Shown piece by piece: positions 8,798 to 17,260 of a DNA stretch of 64,000 bases. The stretch is from assembly GCF_010179735.1 (NCBI RefSeq), contig NZ_JAAEEH010000004.1:1-64000 (forward strand), read 5' to 3'. The notes under the pieces were generated by a model. It searched no databases and was not told the origin of the DNA. It was given only the letters and a program-made list of their open reading frames with translations. Made by a program: the position numbers and the translations under genes. How positions within the stretch are numbered: position 1 is the first letter of the stretch; each line of letters starts with the position of its first letter. This stretch comes from Anaerotalea alkaliphila (GTDB lineage: Bacteria; Bacillota; Clostridia; Lachnospirales; Vallitaleaceae).

Positions 8798-9577
8798 CTA
8801 ACCGAACCTACCTGTGATGTAGTCCTCCGTGCGCTGGTCCCTTGGATTGGAAAAGATGGTTTCCGTCGTGTCGAATTCAATCAGCTCCCCCATCAGGAAG
8901 AAGGCGGTCCTGTCGGAAATCCTGGCTGCCTGCTGCATGGAGTGGGTCACGATGCTGATGGTGTATTCTGCCTTCAGCTGGTCCACCAACTCCTCGATCT
9001 TGTAGGTGGCGATGGGGTCCAGGGCGGAGGTGGGCTCGTCCATCAGGATCACATCCGGCTGAACGGCCAGGCAGCGGGCGATGCACAGCCTCTGTTGTTG
9101 CCCCCCCGAGAGCCCGTAGGCGTTGTCGTTCAGGCGATCCTTCACCTCGTCCCACAGGGCCGCGCTCCGAAGGCTCGTCTCCGCGATTTCCATCAGCAGC
9201 TTCTTGTCCCGGATCCCATGGATCTTTGGTCCGTAGACCACGTTCTCGAAGATGGACTTGGGGAAGGGGTTCGGCTTCTGGAACACCATGCCCACCCTCG
9301 TCCGCAGCTCCTCCACCCGGATGGACTTGTCGAAGATGTTCTCCCCATGGTACAGGATCTCCCCCGAGGTCCGGACCACGGGTATGTTCTCGATCATCCG
9401 GTTCAATGTCTTGATGAAGGTGGACTTCCCGCATCCGGAGGGGCCGATGATGGCGGTGACCTCGTTCTTTTTGATGTCCAGGTGGACATCCTTCAGCGCC
9501 TGGTCGTTCCCGTACCAGAGGTTGAGCCCCTTGACTTCATAGACCAGCTTTTCGTTTTCATTCACAGCGTTCGTCAA
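8798..9577 (-). CDS. pstB: Phosphate ABC transporter ATP-binding protein PstB
   Basis: This is a 259-residue ATPase. Walker A is GPSGCGKST (about residue 40), the signature is LSGGQQQR, and Walker B is [13 protein letters not shown]. The segment [12 protein letters not shown] and the length are typical of PstB. The start is TTG at 9577, because GGAGG lies exactly 8 bases upstream (9590-9586). The frame stays open upstream through pstA sequence, but that extension would have no PstB homology. The protein couples ATP hydrolysis to phosphate import through PstC and PstA in the membrane. Confidence 0.95.
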   Translation of the reverse strand: MTNAVNENEKLVYEVKGLNLWYGNDQALKDVHLDIKKNEVTAIIGPSGCGKSTFIKTLNRMIENIPVVRTSGEILYHGENIFDKSIRVEELRTRVGMVFQKPNPFPKSIFENVVYGPKIHGIRDKKLLMEIAETSLRSAALWDEVKDRLNDNAYGLSGGQQQRLCIARCLAVQPDVILMDEPTSALDPIATYKIEELVDQLKAEYTISIVTHSMQQAARISDRTAFFLMGELIEFDTTETIFSNPRDQRTEDYITGRFG

Positions 9578-9594
9578 AATGGTTTCCTCCAAAT

Positions 9595-10542
9595 TTAGAA
9601 TCTTTTCTGGAACTTGTTCCGGATGATGATCGCCGCCGAATTCATGACGAACAGCACGAACAGGAGCACCAGGATAGTTGCCGCGGCCAGGTTTGCGTAT
9701 TCGGGTGTCAGGACCGTATCCAGCGTCCAGTAGTAGATCTGGATCGGCAGGACGGTGAAGTCGTCCATCACGCTCTGGGGGAATTTCAGGATCAGCGTCG
9801 GAATCCCCAGCACGACCAGGGGCGCCGTCTCGCCGATGGCCCGGGACAGGGCCAGGATGGAACCGGTCAGGATGCCCGGAAGGGCCACCGGTAGGACAAC
9901 TTTCCGTATGGTGGTCCACTTGTCGGCCCCCATGGCGTAGGAGGCCTCCCGCAGGAATCCGGGTACGGCCTTGAGGGCTTCCTGGCTGGCCACCACCACG
10001 ATGGGCAGCACCAGCAGCGACATGGTCAGCCCCCCCGCCAGGATGCTGCTTCCCAGGTTCAGCATCCTTCCGAAGACGGAAAGTCCCAAAAGACCGAAGA
10101 TGACCGAGGGCACGCTGGCCAGGTTGGAGATGTTGATCTTTATGAAGGCCTGGACCCTCCCCTTGTTGGCGTACTCCTCCAGATAGATGGCTGTCGCCAC
10201 CCCCAGCACCAGGGTTACCGGGACCACAATCAGCATCAGCCAGACGGAGCCCAGGATGGCCCCGTAGATGCCCGCTTTTTCCGGAAAAATGGAGAGCTTT
10301 CCCGTCAGGAAGTTCCAGTTGATCCAGCCCACGCTCTGGATGCCGATCCTGTAGAGCAGGATTCCCAGGACCAGCAGGGCGAACACGGTGGATAGGGAGA
10401 AGAGGTGCTGGGACCAGTTGCTCTTGCGGATGCGCCGGGTGATCCGATCCCTGTCGATTTCTATTTTATAGGAGGCGGCCTTGGGAATCCGGGCTCCCTC
10501 CAGCGTCTTCTTCTTCATGAATTCCGTTCCTGTGCCGTTCAT
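9595..10542 (-). CDS. pstA: Phosphate ABC transporter permease PstA
   Basis: This is a 315-residue membrane permease with six main hydrophobic segments and the EAA-type loop [20 protein letters not shown] (about residues 205-225), which contacts PstB. The N-terminal roughly 55 residues are cytosolic and basic. Its start codon shares one base with the pstC stop (TGATG), so the two permeases are translated in coupling. It pairs with PstC to form the phosphate channel. The context of pstS, pstC, pstB and phoU makes the assignment firm. Confidence 0.96.
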   Translation of the reverse strand: MNGTGTEFMKKKTLEGARIPKAASYKIEIDRDRITRRIRKSNWSQHLFSLSTVFALLVLGILLYRIGIQSVGWINWNFLTGKLSIFPEKAGIYGAILGSVWLMLIVVPVTLVLGVATAIYLEEYANKGRVQAFIKINISNLASVPSVIFGLLGLSVFGRMLNLGSSILAGGLTMSLLVLPIVVVASQEALKAVPGFLREASYAMGADKWTTIRKVVLPVALPGILTGSILALSRAIGETAPLVVLGIPTLILKFPQSVMDDFTVLPIQIYYWTLDTVLTPEYANLAAATILVLLFVLFVMNSAAIIIRNKFQKRF

Positions 10543-11465
10543 CAGTATTCCTCCCTATACTTTCGAGAGATGTGATGGGCCATCTGGTTCATCAGCAAGG
10601 TGAACGCGAACAGAAGCAGCCCCACCGCGTACAGGCTGTAGTAGCCGGTGGTTCCGCTGGCGGCGTCTCCACTGGTGAATTCCACGATGTATCCCGTCAT
10701 GGTCTGCATGGACTGGGTGATGTCGAAGCTGAAGTTCTTGGAGCTTCCGCTGGCGATGGTCACGATCATCGTCTCCCCGATGGCCCTGGAGATTGCCAGG
10801 ACGATGGAGGACATGATGCCCGATATGGCCGCGGGAATCACCACCTTTAGGGCGACCTCCAGCTTGGTGGACCCCAGCCCCAGGGCCCCCTCCCGCATGA
10901 TGTTCGGCACGGCGTTCATGGCATCCTCCGAAAGGGAGGCAACCAGGGGGATGATCATGATTCCCATGACGATTCCGGGACTGATGACATTCTTGGCCCC
11001 CAGGCCGGGGAGGAGCCGCATCAAGAGGGGGGTCACGAAGGAATAGGCGAAGAACCCGTAGACGATGGTGGGGATCCCCGCCAGGACCTCCATCACCGGC
11101 TTAAGCACCTTCCGCATCTTCTCGGTAGCGAACTGGCTGAGATAGATGGCTGCCGCCAGTCCCATCGGCACGGCCACGACCATGGCGATGAGGGAGGTGA
11201 AGATGGTCCCGTTGATCAGCGGCAGGATGCCGAAGCTTGGGGTGGCGCTCAAAGGAGACAGCCTGGTGCTGAAAACCTCCCGCAGGGGCACCGCCTGGAA
11301 GAACTTCACCGCATCGGTGGTCAATGTGGCCACGATGCCGAAGGTGGTCAGCACCGATACGGACGCCATCAGGAAGAAGAAGACCGGCATGATGCGGTCC
11401 GCGAACCTGCTCTTTTCACTGATGTTCTTCTGTATGATTTGTCTTACACGTATGTCTTTTTCCAT
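10542..11465 (-). CDS. pstC: Phosphate ABC transporter permease PstC
   Basis: This is a 307-residue permease with six hydrophobic segments. The EAA-type loop around LGLGSTKLEVALKVVIPAAI (about residues 195-215) and the conserved AAIYLSQFAT segment after membrane helix 2 are present. It forms the membrane channel with PstA and receives phosphate from PstS. About 97 bases with a strong hairpin separate it from pstS, a common place for transcript processing that leaves more pstS than pstCAB message. Confidence 0.96.
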   Translation of the reverse strand: MEKDIRVRQIIQKNISEKSRFADRIMPVFFFLMASVSVLTTFGIVATLTTDAVKFFQAVPLREVFSTRLSPLSATPSFGILPLINGTIFTSLIAMVVAVPMGLAAAIYLSQFATEKMRKVLKPVMEVLAGIPTIVYGFFAYSFVTPLLMRLLPGLGAKNVISPGIVMGIMIIPLVASLSEDAMNAVPNIMREGALGLGSTKLEVALKVVIPAAISGIMSSIVLAISRAIGETMIVTIASGSSKNFSFDITQSMQTMTGYIVEFTSGDAASGTTGYYSLYAVGLLLFAFTLLMNQMAHHISRKYREEY

Positions 11466-11507
11466 GGGTTCTCCTTTGGTTCCAATCTTTGTTCTCCAAA
11501 CGGCTCA

Positions 11508-11534
11508 AGATGAGAGGGCAGGGCCCTCTCATCT
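11508..11534 (-). terminator. pstS-pstC intergenic hairpin
   Basis: Arms 11508-11519 and 11523-11534 form a perfect 12-bp stem with a 3-base loop and no T run on the minus strand. It is therefore more likely a partial terminator or RNA-stabilising element between pstS and pstC than a full stop. Confidence 0.6.
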
Positions 11535-11562
11535 CAAACTCCCAACCGGATTCGGCTGTCTC

Positions 11563-12567
11563 TTATTTGACCGCTTCCAGCTGTTGGGCATATTCGTTGT
11601 AGACCGCTTCCGGAAGGGGAGCGAATCCGTTCTCGCCTGCCAGTCTTGCAGCGCCTTCACCGGATACCACGTATTTCGCGAAGTCCAGTACCTGGGGGTT
11701 TTCTTTCGCATGGTCCAGGTTCAGGTAGGTGTACACCAGCCTGGTGAATCCAGCGTAGTCCAGCTCTTCTCCGATGGTTTCCAGCTTGGGCTCCACAGGG
11801 CCGTTGCCGAAGTCGACCTTCACCGCCGTGAGCTTGTCCTGGTTGCTCACATAGTATCCGAAACCGAAGAAGGCGATGGCGTTCTTGTCTTTGGACACCA
11901 GGTCCACCAGGGTGGAATATTCCTGCTGCAGGTTGACCGTGGAGACCATGGGCTTCTCGTCCAGGATCACTTCATAAAAGAACTCGTAGGTTCCGTGGTT
12001 CTCGTTGGGGCCGTAGAACATGATTTCCTCCGCGGGCCATTCTGGTCTGATATCGGACCAAAGCACCTTGTCGTCCCCCTTGTAGGTTCCGGAAACATAC
12101 ATGTTCATGATCTCTTCCGCCGTCATTTCCGCCGCCCAGGTGTTCTCCTTGTTGATGACCATGGTCAGTCCGTCATAGGCCAGCTTGATTTCCATGACGT
12201 TTTCTCCCATCTTCTTGCCCTGCGCTTCCAGCTGCTCGATCTCGGAATCCTTGATCTTTCTGGAGGCGTCGGAGAAATCCGTCTCGCCGGGGATGAACTT
12301 CTTGAAGCCGGCGCTGGATCCCGCACGTCCCACCTGGACGCTTACACCCTCCTGTTCGTTCACCATGTACTCTTCCGCGATGTGGGCCATCAAGGGATAT
12401 ACCGTTCCGGAACCGTCCACGATGACGGCGCCTTCCAGTGCGGCCTGTCCCGGTGTTTCGGCGTTCGTATTCTCTTGGGAATTCTGCTCTGCGGATTGGC
12501 CGCATCCTGTGGCGCCAACCGCCAGACCCATCAACAACAATACTGCCAGTGCTCTTCTTTTAAACAT
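11563..12567 (-). CDS. pstS: Phosphate-binding lipoprotein PstS
   Basis: This 334-residue lipoprotein has a signal peptide ending in VGATGCGQ, a good lipobox with the lipidated Cys at residue 22. Phosphate-site stretches are visible: VDGSGTVYPL (about residues 52-61), VGRAGSSAGFKKF and GETDFSDASRKI. It captures phosphate at the outer membrane face and delivers it to PstCA. It is the first gene of the operon, with AGGAGG six bases before the ATG. A TATACT box at 12614-12609 lies upstream with no good -35, as expected for a promoter needing a Pho-type activator. Confidence 0.96.
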   Translation of the reverse strand: MFKRRALAVLLLMGLAVGATGCGQSAEQNSQENTNAETPGQAALEGAVIVDGSGTVYPLMAHIAEEYMVNEQEGVSVQVGRAGSSAGFKKFIPGETDFSDASRKIKDSEIEQLEAQGKKMGENVMEIKLAYDGLTMVINKENTWAAEMTAEEIMNMYVSGTYKGDDKVLWSDIRPEWPAEEIMFYGPNENHGTYEFFYEVILDEKPMVSTVNLQQEYSTLVDLVSKDKNAIAFFGFGYYVSNQDKLTAVKVDFGNGPVEPKLETIGEELDYAGFTRLVYTYLNLDHAKENPQVLDFAKYVVSGEGAARLAGENGFAPLPEAVYNEYAQQLEAVK

Positions 12568-12608
12568 CGTATGCCTCCTGATTGCTTTTCTTGTTTGACT
12601 TCAAATGG

Positions 12609-12614
12609 AGTATA
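12609..12614 (-). promoter_or_regulatory. Candidate -10 box of the pst operon
   Basis: TATACT on the minus strand about 42 bases before the pstS start. No consensus -35 is seen. TTAACA and AT-rich hexamers lie 20-45 bases further upstream and could be activator half-sites, which is inference. Confidence 0.45.
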
Positions 12615-12690
12615 GCACACGAATATTTGCTGATTATTTTGCTTATGTTAAGCCTGTGTAAAGTCGCAGTGCCCCCCCTCCCCAGGGTCC

Positions 12691-12719
12691 TGTGCAAAAT
12701 CCCCCTTTTCTGTTATAAT
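12691..12719 (+). promoter_or_regulatory. Promoter of the ZIP transporter gene
   Basis: TGTGCA (12691-12696) and TATAAT (12714-12719) are separated by 17 bases. The predicted start gives a leader of about 27 bases before the TTG start. Confidence 0.65.
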
Positions 12720-12752
12720 GGCTTGGAATGGAATAGAAAGGATGTGATTGAT

Positions 12753-13502
12753 TTGGAAAGTTTGATCTACAGTTTTTTTGCGGGCACTTCCACCGCTTTG
12801 GGAGCCATCTTCCTGATGTTCTTCGGTTCCCCCGGCAAGAAGGCCATGGCGGGTCTGCTGGGCTTCGCCGGCGGCATCATGATCGCCGTTTCGGTGTTCG
12901 AGCTGATGCCCAGTTCCTTGGAGCTGGGGTCCATGCTGGTCCTGGTCGTCGGCTTCCTGCTGGGTTGCCTGCTGATGCTCCTGCTGGACAAATTCATGCC
13001 CCATGCCCACCTGTCCGAGAGCAGCCATCTGGACCTGGAGAACGTGGACCCCAAGATCCTGGAGACCCGCACCGCCTTGCGGACAGGCTACCTGATCTTC
13101 CTAGGAATCGCCCTCCACAACCTGCCGGAAGGGCTGGCCATCGGCGCAGGCCTGGAGGCCAGCCAGGAACTGGGCATCGTCATCGCCCTTGCCATCGGTT
13201 TGCACAACATCCCGGAAGGGCTGGCGGTGGCCGGCCCCTTGAAGGCAGGGGGCACCTCCAATCTCCGCCTCTTCCTCTTCACTCTGGCAGCGGGCCTCAT
13301 GACCCCCATCGGCACGGCCATCGGCCTGCTGGTCTTCAGCGTGTCCACCACCCTGATTGGTGGTTCCCTGGCCTTTGCGGCCGGCGCCATGATGTACATC
13401 GTGAACGACGAACTGATCCCCCAGTCCAACAAGATGCACAGCCATATGGCCAACGCCGGGCTGATTGGAGGACTGCTCATCGGCTTCGTGATGATTGGGT
13501 GA
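12753..13502 (+). CDS. ZIP family divalent metal transporter
   Basis: This 249-residue membrane protein has about eight hydrophobic segments. The ZIP signatures are HNLPEGLAIG in helix IV and HNIPEGLAVA in helix V, which carry the metal-binding His and Glu residues. It resembles the ZupT/GufA branch, which imports zinc, iron or manganese along its gradient. A cytosolic His-containing loop (MPHAHLSESSHLD, near residue 90) fits metal handling. The start is TTG at 12753, because AAAGGA lies 10 bases upstream. The GTG at 12744 would be too close to that site. The gene stands alone behind its own promoter. Confidence 0.92.
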   Translation: MESLIYSFFAGTSTALGAIFLMFFGSPGKKAMAGLLGFAGGIMIAVSVFELMPSSLELGSMLVLVVGFLLGCLLMLLLDKFMPHAHLSESSHLDLENVDPKILETRTALRTGYLIFLGIALHNLPEGLAIGAGLEASQELGIVIALAIGLHNIPEGLAVAGPLKAGGTSNLRLFLFTLAAGLMTPIGTAIGLLVFSVSTTLIGGSLAFAAGAMMYIVNDELIPQSNKMHSHMANAGLIGGLLIGFVMIG

Positions 13503-13533
13503 AAAGGTTGTTTTTCCCGGTTTTTCTAAAATA

Positions 13534-13563
13534 TTGGACAAGGCGGGGATTTTCTATTATAAT
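13534..13563 (+). promoter_or_regulatory. Promoter with long leader for the DUF6465 gene
   Basis: TTGGAC (13534-13539) and TATAAT (13558-13563) lie 18 bases apart. The gene starts at 13704, so the transcript would carry a leader of about 130 bases. The leader contains a small GGCAG/CTGCC hairpin but no riboswitch I recognise. Confidence 0.65.
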
Positions 13564-13703
13564 AACAGTGACTTAAAGCCATGGCAGGGACGTCTGCCGG
13601 AATGGAACGACCGACAGCGCCAACCGGATGTCCTCCAACCGAGGCATCTTCGCAATCATAGGACAGCATGAACCATAAGGATTGAACAGAAAGGGAGACG
13701 GCA

Positions 13704-13904
13704 ATGAAGGAAAACATGTATCTGCAATTCCACGGAAGGGAAATCGATTTGAACGATTTCTCGAAGGAAGCCAAACAGCAATGGAAAGACGAGGGCAAAA
13801 AGGTGAAAGACATCAAGACCTTGGATCTCTATTGCAAGCCGGAAGAGGGCAAATGCTACTTCGTCATCAACGACGAATTCAGCGGCGCCATCGAACTGGC
13901 CTAG
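13704..13904 (+). CDS. Small conserved protein, DUF6465-like
   Basis: This 66-residue acidic cytosolic protein contains a WKDEGKKVKDIKTLDLYCKPEE core and the ending YFVINDEFSGAIEL. I recognise this as the DUF6465 pattern found in Clostridia, of unknown function. In relatives the domain often follows a low-complexity N-terminus, which is absent here, so this is a minimal version. GGGAGA precedes the ATG. A strong bidirectional terminator follows directly, so it is monocistronic. Confidence 0.8.
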   Translation: MKENMYLQFHGREIDLNDFSKEAKQQWKDEGKKVKDIKTLDLYCKPEEGKCYFVINDEFSGAIELA

Positions 13905-13911
13905 AACATCT

Positions 13912-13954
13912 AAAAAAGAAGGGTTGCCGGTCATGCGGCAGACCCTTCTTTTTT
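13912..13954. terminator. Bidirectional terminator between the DUF6465 gene and mrp
   Basis: Arms 13912-13929 and 13936-13954 pair (AAAAAAGAAGGGT-TGCCG against its complement) around a 6-base loop, with A and T runs at the ends. It serves the rightward DUF6465 gene and could also stop leftward transcription from mrp. Confidence 0.85.
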
Positions 13955-13958
13955 CATG

Positions 13959-14006
13959 CACTTGGAAAGTTCGTCCAAGCTTGTTTGGGACCAAACTTTC
14001 CAAGTG
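13959..14006. repeat. 48-bp palindromic element with GGAAAGTT/AACTTTCC core
   Basis: A perfect 13-bp inverted repeat (13959-13971 against 13994-14006) surrounds a spacer that can itself pair (GTCCAA with TTGGGAC). It lies just beyond the terminator, downstream of mrp. Its right half, 13987-14008, recurs at 35423-35444 with one mismatch in 22 bases. A related palindrome is at 23352-23392. Confidence 0.7.
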
Positions 14007-14055
14007 TAGTCTGAATGCATACGAAGTATGCTTTCTTGTGCCCCCAGGCCCCTTC

Positions 14056-14877
14056 CTATCCAAGGACCTTCCTGATGTTTTCCACAATGGGCGCGAACAG
14101 GGCATCCATTTCCGCATCCGTTCCGGCGGCGGAAGCCATGGAGGCCATGCCCTGGGTCATGGGAATCTCCCCCAGGAGGTGCAGCTGGTGCCTGTAGAGC
14201 AGGTTGTCGCTGTTCCCGTCCCCGAACAGGTTGATCTTCTTCCCACAATCGGGACAGACGATGTAGCTCATGTTTTCAATGACGCCCAGAACAGGAACGG
14301 ACATCTTCCTGGCCATCTGCACCGCTTTTTCCACAATCATGGAGACCATGTCCTGGGGCAGGGTCACCATGACCAGCCCATGGAGGGGCAGGCTCTGCAT
14401 GACGGTCAGGGCGACATCGGATGTCCCCGGTGGCATGTCCACAACCAGGTAGTCCAGGTTGCCCCAGAACACGTCCGTGTAGAACTGCTTGACCATGTTG
14501 GAGACGATGGGTCCCCTCCAGATGACAGGGCTGTTCTCCTCGTCCACCAGGAAGTTCAGGGACATGGCACGGATGCCTTCCATGGTTTCCACAGGCAGGA
14601 TATACTCTTCCACATGTTTTGCCCTCTGTTCATGGAGTCCCAACAGACGGGGCACGCTGGGTCCCGTCACATCCGCGTCCAGGATCCCCACCTTGTATCC
14701 CTGCCGCTGCAGCCGCTTTGCGATGGCAACAGCCACGGTGGATTTGCCCACGCCGCCCTTTCCGCTCATGACACCGATGATCCGGTCGATCTTGCTGAAC
14801 TGGTTGACCACCACCTGGCAGGCTTCCTTGTCCTTGGTGCAGGTGGTGCTGGTAGCACAATTATTGCAATCCGCCAT
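14056..14877 (-). CDS. mrp: Mrp/NBP35-type Fe-S cluster carrier ATPase
   Basis: This 273-residue cytosolic P-loop NTPase has the deviant Walker A GKGGVGKS (about residues 38-46), Switch II VVDMPPGTSD, and the Mrp pair MSYIVCPDCGK near residue 210, whose CxxC binds a bridging [4Fe-4S] cluster. The N-terminal tail CNNCATSTTC...C has extra cysteines like the NBP35 N-terminal cluster site. It is likely to assemble or transfer Fe-S clusters to apo-enzymes, fitting an anaerobe with many Fe-S proteins. The ATG at 14877 is chosen over the TTG five codons upstream because GGAGAAGGAAG precedes it. Confidence 0.93.
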   Translation of the reverse strand: MADCNNCATSTTCTKDKEACQVVVNQFSKIDRIIGVMSGKGGVGKSTVAVAIAKRLQRQGYKVGILDADVTGPSVPRLLGLHEQRAKHVEEYILPVETMEGIRAMSLNFLVDEENSPVIWRGPIVSNMVKQFYTDVFWGNLDYLVVDMPPGTSDVALTVMQSLPLHGLVMVTLPQDMVSMIVEKAVQMARKMSVPVLGVIENMSYIVCPDCGKKINLFGDGNSDNLLYRHQLHLLGEIPMTQGMASMASAAGTDAEMDALFAPIVENIRKVLG

Positions 14878-14962
14878 TCTTCCTTCTCCCAACCATTATT
14901 TTGTTATTGGCATATACCCATTATAAATATGCACCTTCCGCAACAGGATGTAAAGCCCTTGT

Positions 14963-16417
14963 TCAATCCAATCCTTCCTCCATCCAAACGGACACACTCC
15001 CCGGGGAAGCAGGGAATTCCCCAAAGCCTTCACTACCGATGGACACCCTGCCTCCGTGGTTTCCCAGGCGGTCCACATAGGTCTTTCCCGCCTCTTCCAC
15101 CCCTACGAACATGGGGAGCGGGCCCTCCTCCCTGTTGGAAACCACCACCGCCAACTTATGGGGATGGCCCTCCTCCCCCCTGCGCACCCAGCCGATCCGG
15201 TGGGGGCTGTCGAAGTAGTCTTCCTGCTCCCCGTGGCAATACCGCCTGCGGAGCTTCAGTAGCCGTTCGACCTGTTCCTTCATCCCGTCCTGGGGTTGTT
15301 CCCCGCCGATGCCGTAATAGTCCCCGTAGAAGACGCAGGGATACCCTTCCTTACGGAGCAGGACCAGGGCATAGGCAGACTCCTTGAACCAGGGCTCCAC
15401 CCAGGACTGGAGGGACTGGCCTGGCTGGGAGTCATGGTTGTCCACAAAAGTCACCGCCATGCCCGGATGCTCCTTCACCAGGGTGTCGTCGAAAATCCTC
15501 CGCAGGTCGTAGTCCGCACCTTTCACCGACGCCTGGTGCAGATGGTAGTGCAAACCCACATCGAAGAGGTCGATGCCGAATTCCGTACCCGCCAGATATT
15601 CCTCCTTTACGGTGATGTCGTTGTGCCAGTATTCTCCTACCAGGTAGAACCCCTGTCCATGCCGCGCACGCAGGTGCCCTTGGAAGTCCTTCATGAAGGC
15701 GTGGTCGATGTGCTTCACCGCATCCAGCCTGAATCCGTCCACTCCCGTCTCCCGGACGAACCAGTCGGACCATTCGAACAGCTCCTTCTGCACATCCGGA
15801 TGGGCATGGTCCAGATCCGCGAACATCAGGTAGTCGTAATTCCCGTGCTCCTGGGATACACCCCAGTTCCATCCCTTGTGTTCCCCCAGAATCCTGAAGA
15901 TGGCCTTTTCTCCCGTCCTCGCGTCATAATCCACCCCATTGAAATGGACATGGGACCAGCGGAAAGCAGAATGGGCGCCGCCCCTGCCTGGGAAATCGAA
16001 ACGGGTCCATCCCTCTATTTCCCGGTGACCCTCAATCTCCCTGTTCCTGTCACCGGAATCGACTTTCACCGCCAAGAACGTCTCGGTGCCGTCGGCACCG
16101 CCCATATGGTTCAACACCACGTCCGCATACACCTGGATGCCGGCCCCATGGAGCCTTCGGACCAGCTCCAGCAGCTCCGCCTTCGTCCCGTACTTGGTCC
16201 GCACCGTCCCCTTCTGGTCGAATTCCCCCAAGTCGTAGAGGTCGTATACCCCGTAACCCACATCCCCAACGCCGGTGCCCTTCGCGGCCGGCGGAAGCCA
16301 GAAAGCTGTGATTCCGCTTCCGCCCAGCTCCTCCACCCTTTCCGCCATTTCCCTGTAATAGCTTCCATCCTCCGGACAGTGCCATTCGAACCCTTGGAAC
16401 ATCACGCCGTTTTTCAT
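14963..16417 (-). CDS. Cytoplasmic alpha-amylase, GH13
   Basis: This is a 484-residue glycoside hydrolase with no signal peptide, matching the length of cytoplasmic alpha-amylases. The GH13 regions are in order: DVVLNHM (region I, near residue 100), GFRLDAVKHID (region II with nucleophile Asp), YLVGEYW (region III, acid Glu) and FVDNHDS (region IV). It should hydrolyse internal alpha-1,4 links of maltodextrin or glycogen inside the cell. The ATG at 16417 has GGAGGT six bases upstream, and the longer open frame beyond it has no homology. The gene lies between mrp and the RAYT-like element, with no other glycogen genes nearby. Confidence 0.93.
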   Translation of the reverse strand: MKNGVMFQGFEWHCPEDGSYYREMAERVEELGGSGITAFWLPPAAKGTGVGDVGYGVYDLYDLGEFDQKGTVRTKYGTKAELLELVRRLHGAGIQVYADVVLNHMGGADGTETFLAVKVDSGDRNREIEGHREIEGWTRFDFPGRGGAHSAFRWSHVHFNGVDYDARTGEKAIFRILGEHKGWNWGVSQEHGNYDYLMFADLDHAHPDVQKELFEWSDWFVRETGVDGFRLDAVKHIDHAFMKDFQGHLRARHGQGFYLVGEYWHNDITVKEEYLAGTEFGIDLFDVGLHYHLHQASVKGADYDLRRIFDDTLVKEHPGMAVTFVDNHDSQPGQSLQSWVEPWFKESAYALVLLRKEGYPCVFYGDYYGIGGEQPQDGMKEQVERLLKLRRRYCHGEQEDYFDSPHRIGWVRRGEEGHPHKLAVVVSNREEGPLPMFVGVEEAGKTYVDRLGNHGGRVSIGSEGFGEFPASPGSVSVWMEEGLD

Positions 16418-16553
16418 GCCAACACCTCCATGGATTTGTTTTCCTCCAGTATACCACGGGCACCAAGCCCTCGCATCCTCAGAAAACAGTGGGGACGGTA
16501 CTTGACTTTCTATTTGCCTTGTGGTATATTGGTTCCATAAGGAAGGTGGTATC

Positions 16554-17234
16554 ATGGCAAGACAGGCAAGGGTCAAGGATGCATACGGCATCTACCATGT
16601 CCATCAGCAGGGCGGACTTTCCAGGAACCTGTTCCTGGACGACGAAGACCGGGCCTATTTCCTATCCCTGCTGCAGAAAGCCCAACAGAATTTCCAGTGC
16701 CGCATCTACGCCTATTGCATGCTGGCCGACAACGAATACCATCTTGTGCTGGACGTGAACGGCGGCGACCTTTCCAAGATCATGAAGAGCATCAACATCC
16801 GCTACGCCATGCACGCCAAATGCGACGGACATCTTTTCAAGGACCGTTATCGGAGCACCCTCCTCTCCGGCCCGGAAGCACTGGCCCGCACGGTGCAGTC
16901 CGTGCACGCGAAGGCTTCACTGGCAGGGGTGGGGCTTTGGAACAGCTTCTGCACCTACAACCTGGAACGTCCCTTGGAGTTGGGCCGGCAGATGGATTCC
17001 GGGGGGGATTGCCCCCACTGCATCCAGTCTCTGGAGGAGGCGGATGCCCGTCTGGACCAAGTCGCTAAAGACCTGGGAACGACCCGGGAGTCCCTTGTCC
17101 GGAACAAGGCGCAAAGGAACCTTCTGATCATGGATTTCAGGAAGAACTCCACCCTGTCCCTGAAGGAACTGGGGCTCCTCTTCGGAGGGCTGTCCGAATC
17201 CTCCGTATGCAAGATCCTCAACAAGAGCCTTTGA
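16554..17234 (+). CDS. Y1/RAYT-like transposase relative with altered catalytic motifs
   Basis: This 226-residue protein is related to IS200-type Y1 transposases and REP-associated tyrosine transposases. The fold markers are present: GIYHVHQQGG at residues 12-21, the strand YCMLADNEYHLVL at 54-66, and FKDRYRS. Where active members have NHVH (the HUH metal site) this one has NEYH, with Glu at position 61. The usual YIHLNPVRAG region reads SVHAKASLAG, placing Ser where the catalytic Tyr is expected. The C-terminal 45 residues form a helix-turn-helix-like tail common in firmicute members. It may therefore bind but not cleave DNA. The ATG has GGAAGG upstream. Confidence 0.8.
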   Translation: MARQARVKDAYGIYHVHQQGGLSRNLFLDDEDRAYFLSLLQKAQQNFQCRIYAYCMLADNEYHLVLDVNGGDLSKIMKSINIRYAMHAKCDGHLFKDRYRSTLLSGPEALARTVQSVHAKASLAGVGLWNSFCTYNLERPLELGRQMDSGGDCPHCIQSLEEADARLDQVAKDLGTTRESLVRNKAQRNLLIMDFRKNSTLSLKELGLLFGGLSESSVCKILNKSL

Positions 17235-17238
17235 AAAC

Positions 17239-17260
17239 GCATGCCTGCATGCATTTTTTT
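17239..17260 (+). terminator. Terminator of the RAYT-like gene
   Basis: GCATGC-CT-GCATGC (17239-17252) followed by ATTTTTTT. It lies inside the inverted-repeat-bounded element. Confidence 0.7.

Noticed and set aside
9578-9919. N-terminal extension of pstB by about 114 residues
   Set aside because: The extension is antiphase pstA sequence with no transporter-like character. A TTG with GGAGG at ideal spacing gives the normal PstB length.
13924-15387. Long rightward open frame opposite mrp and the amylase
   Set aside because: It is a GC-driven shadow: low-complexity His/Gly/Pro-rich translation, no ribosome site, and both genes on the other strand are clear.
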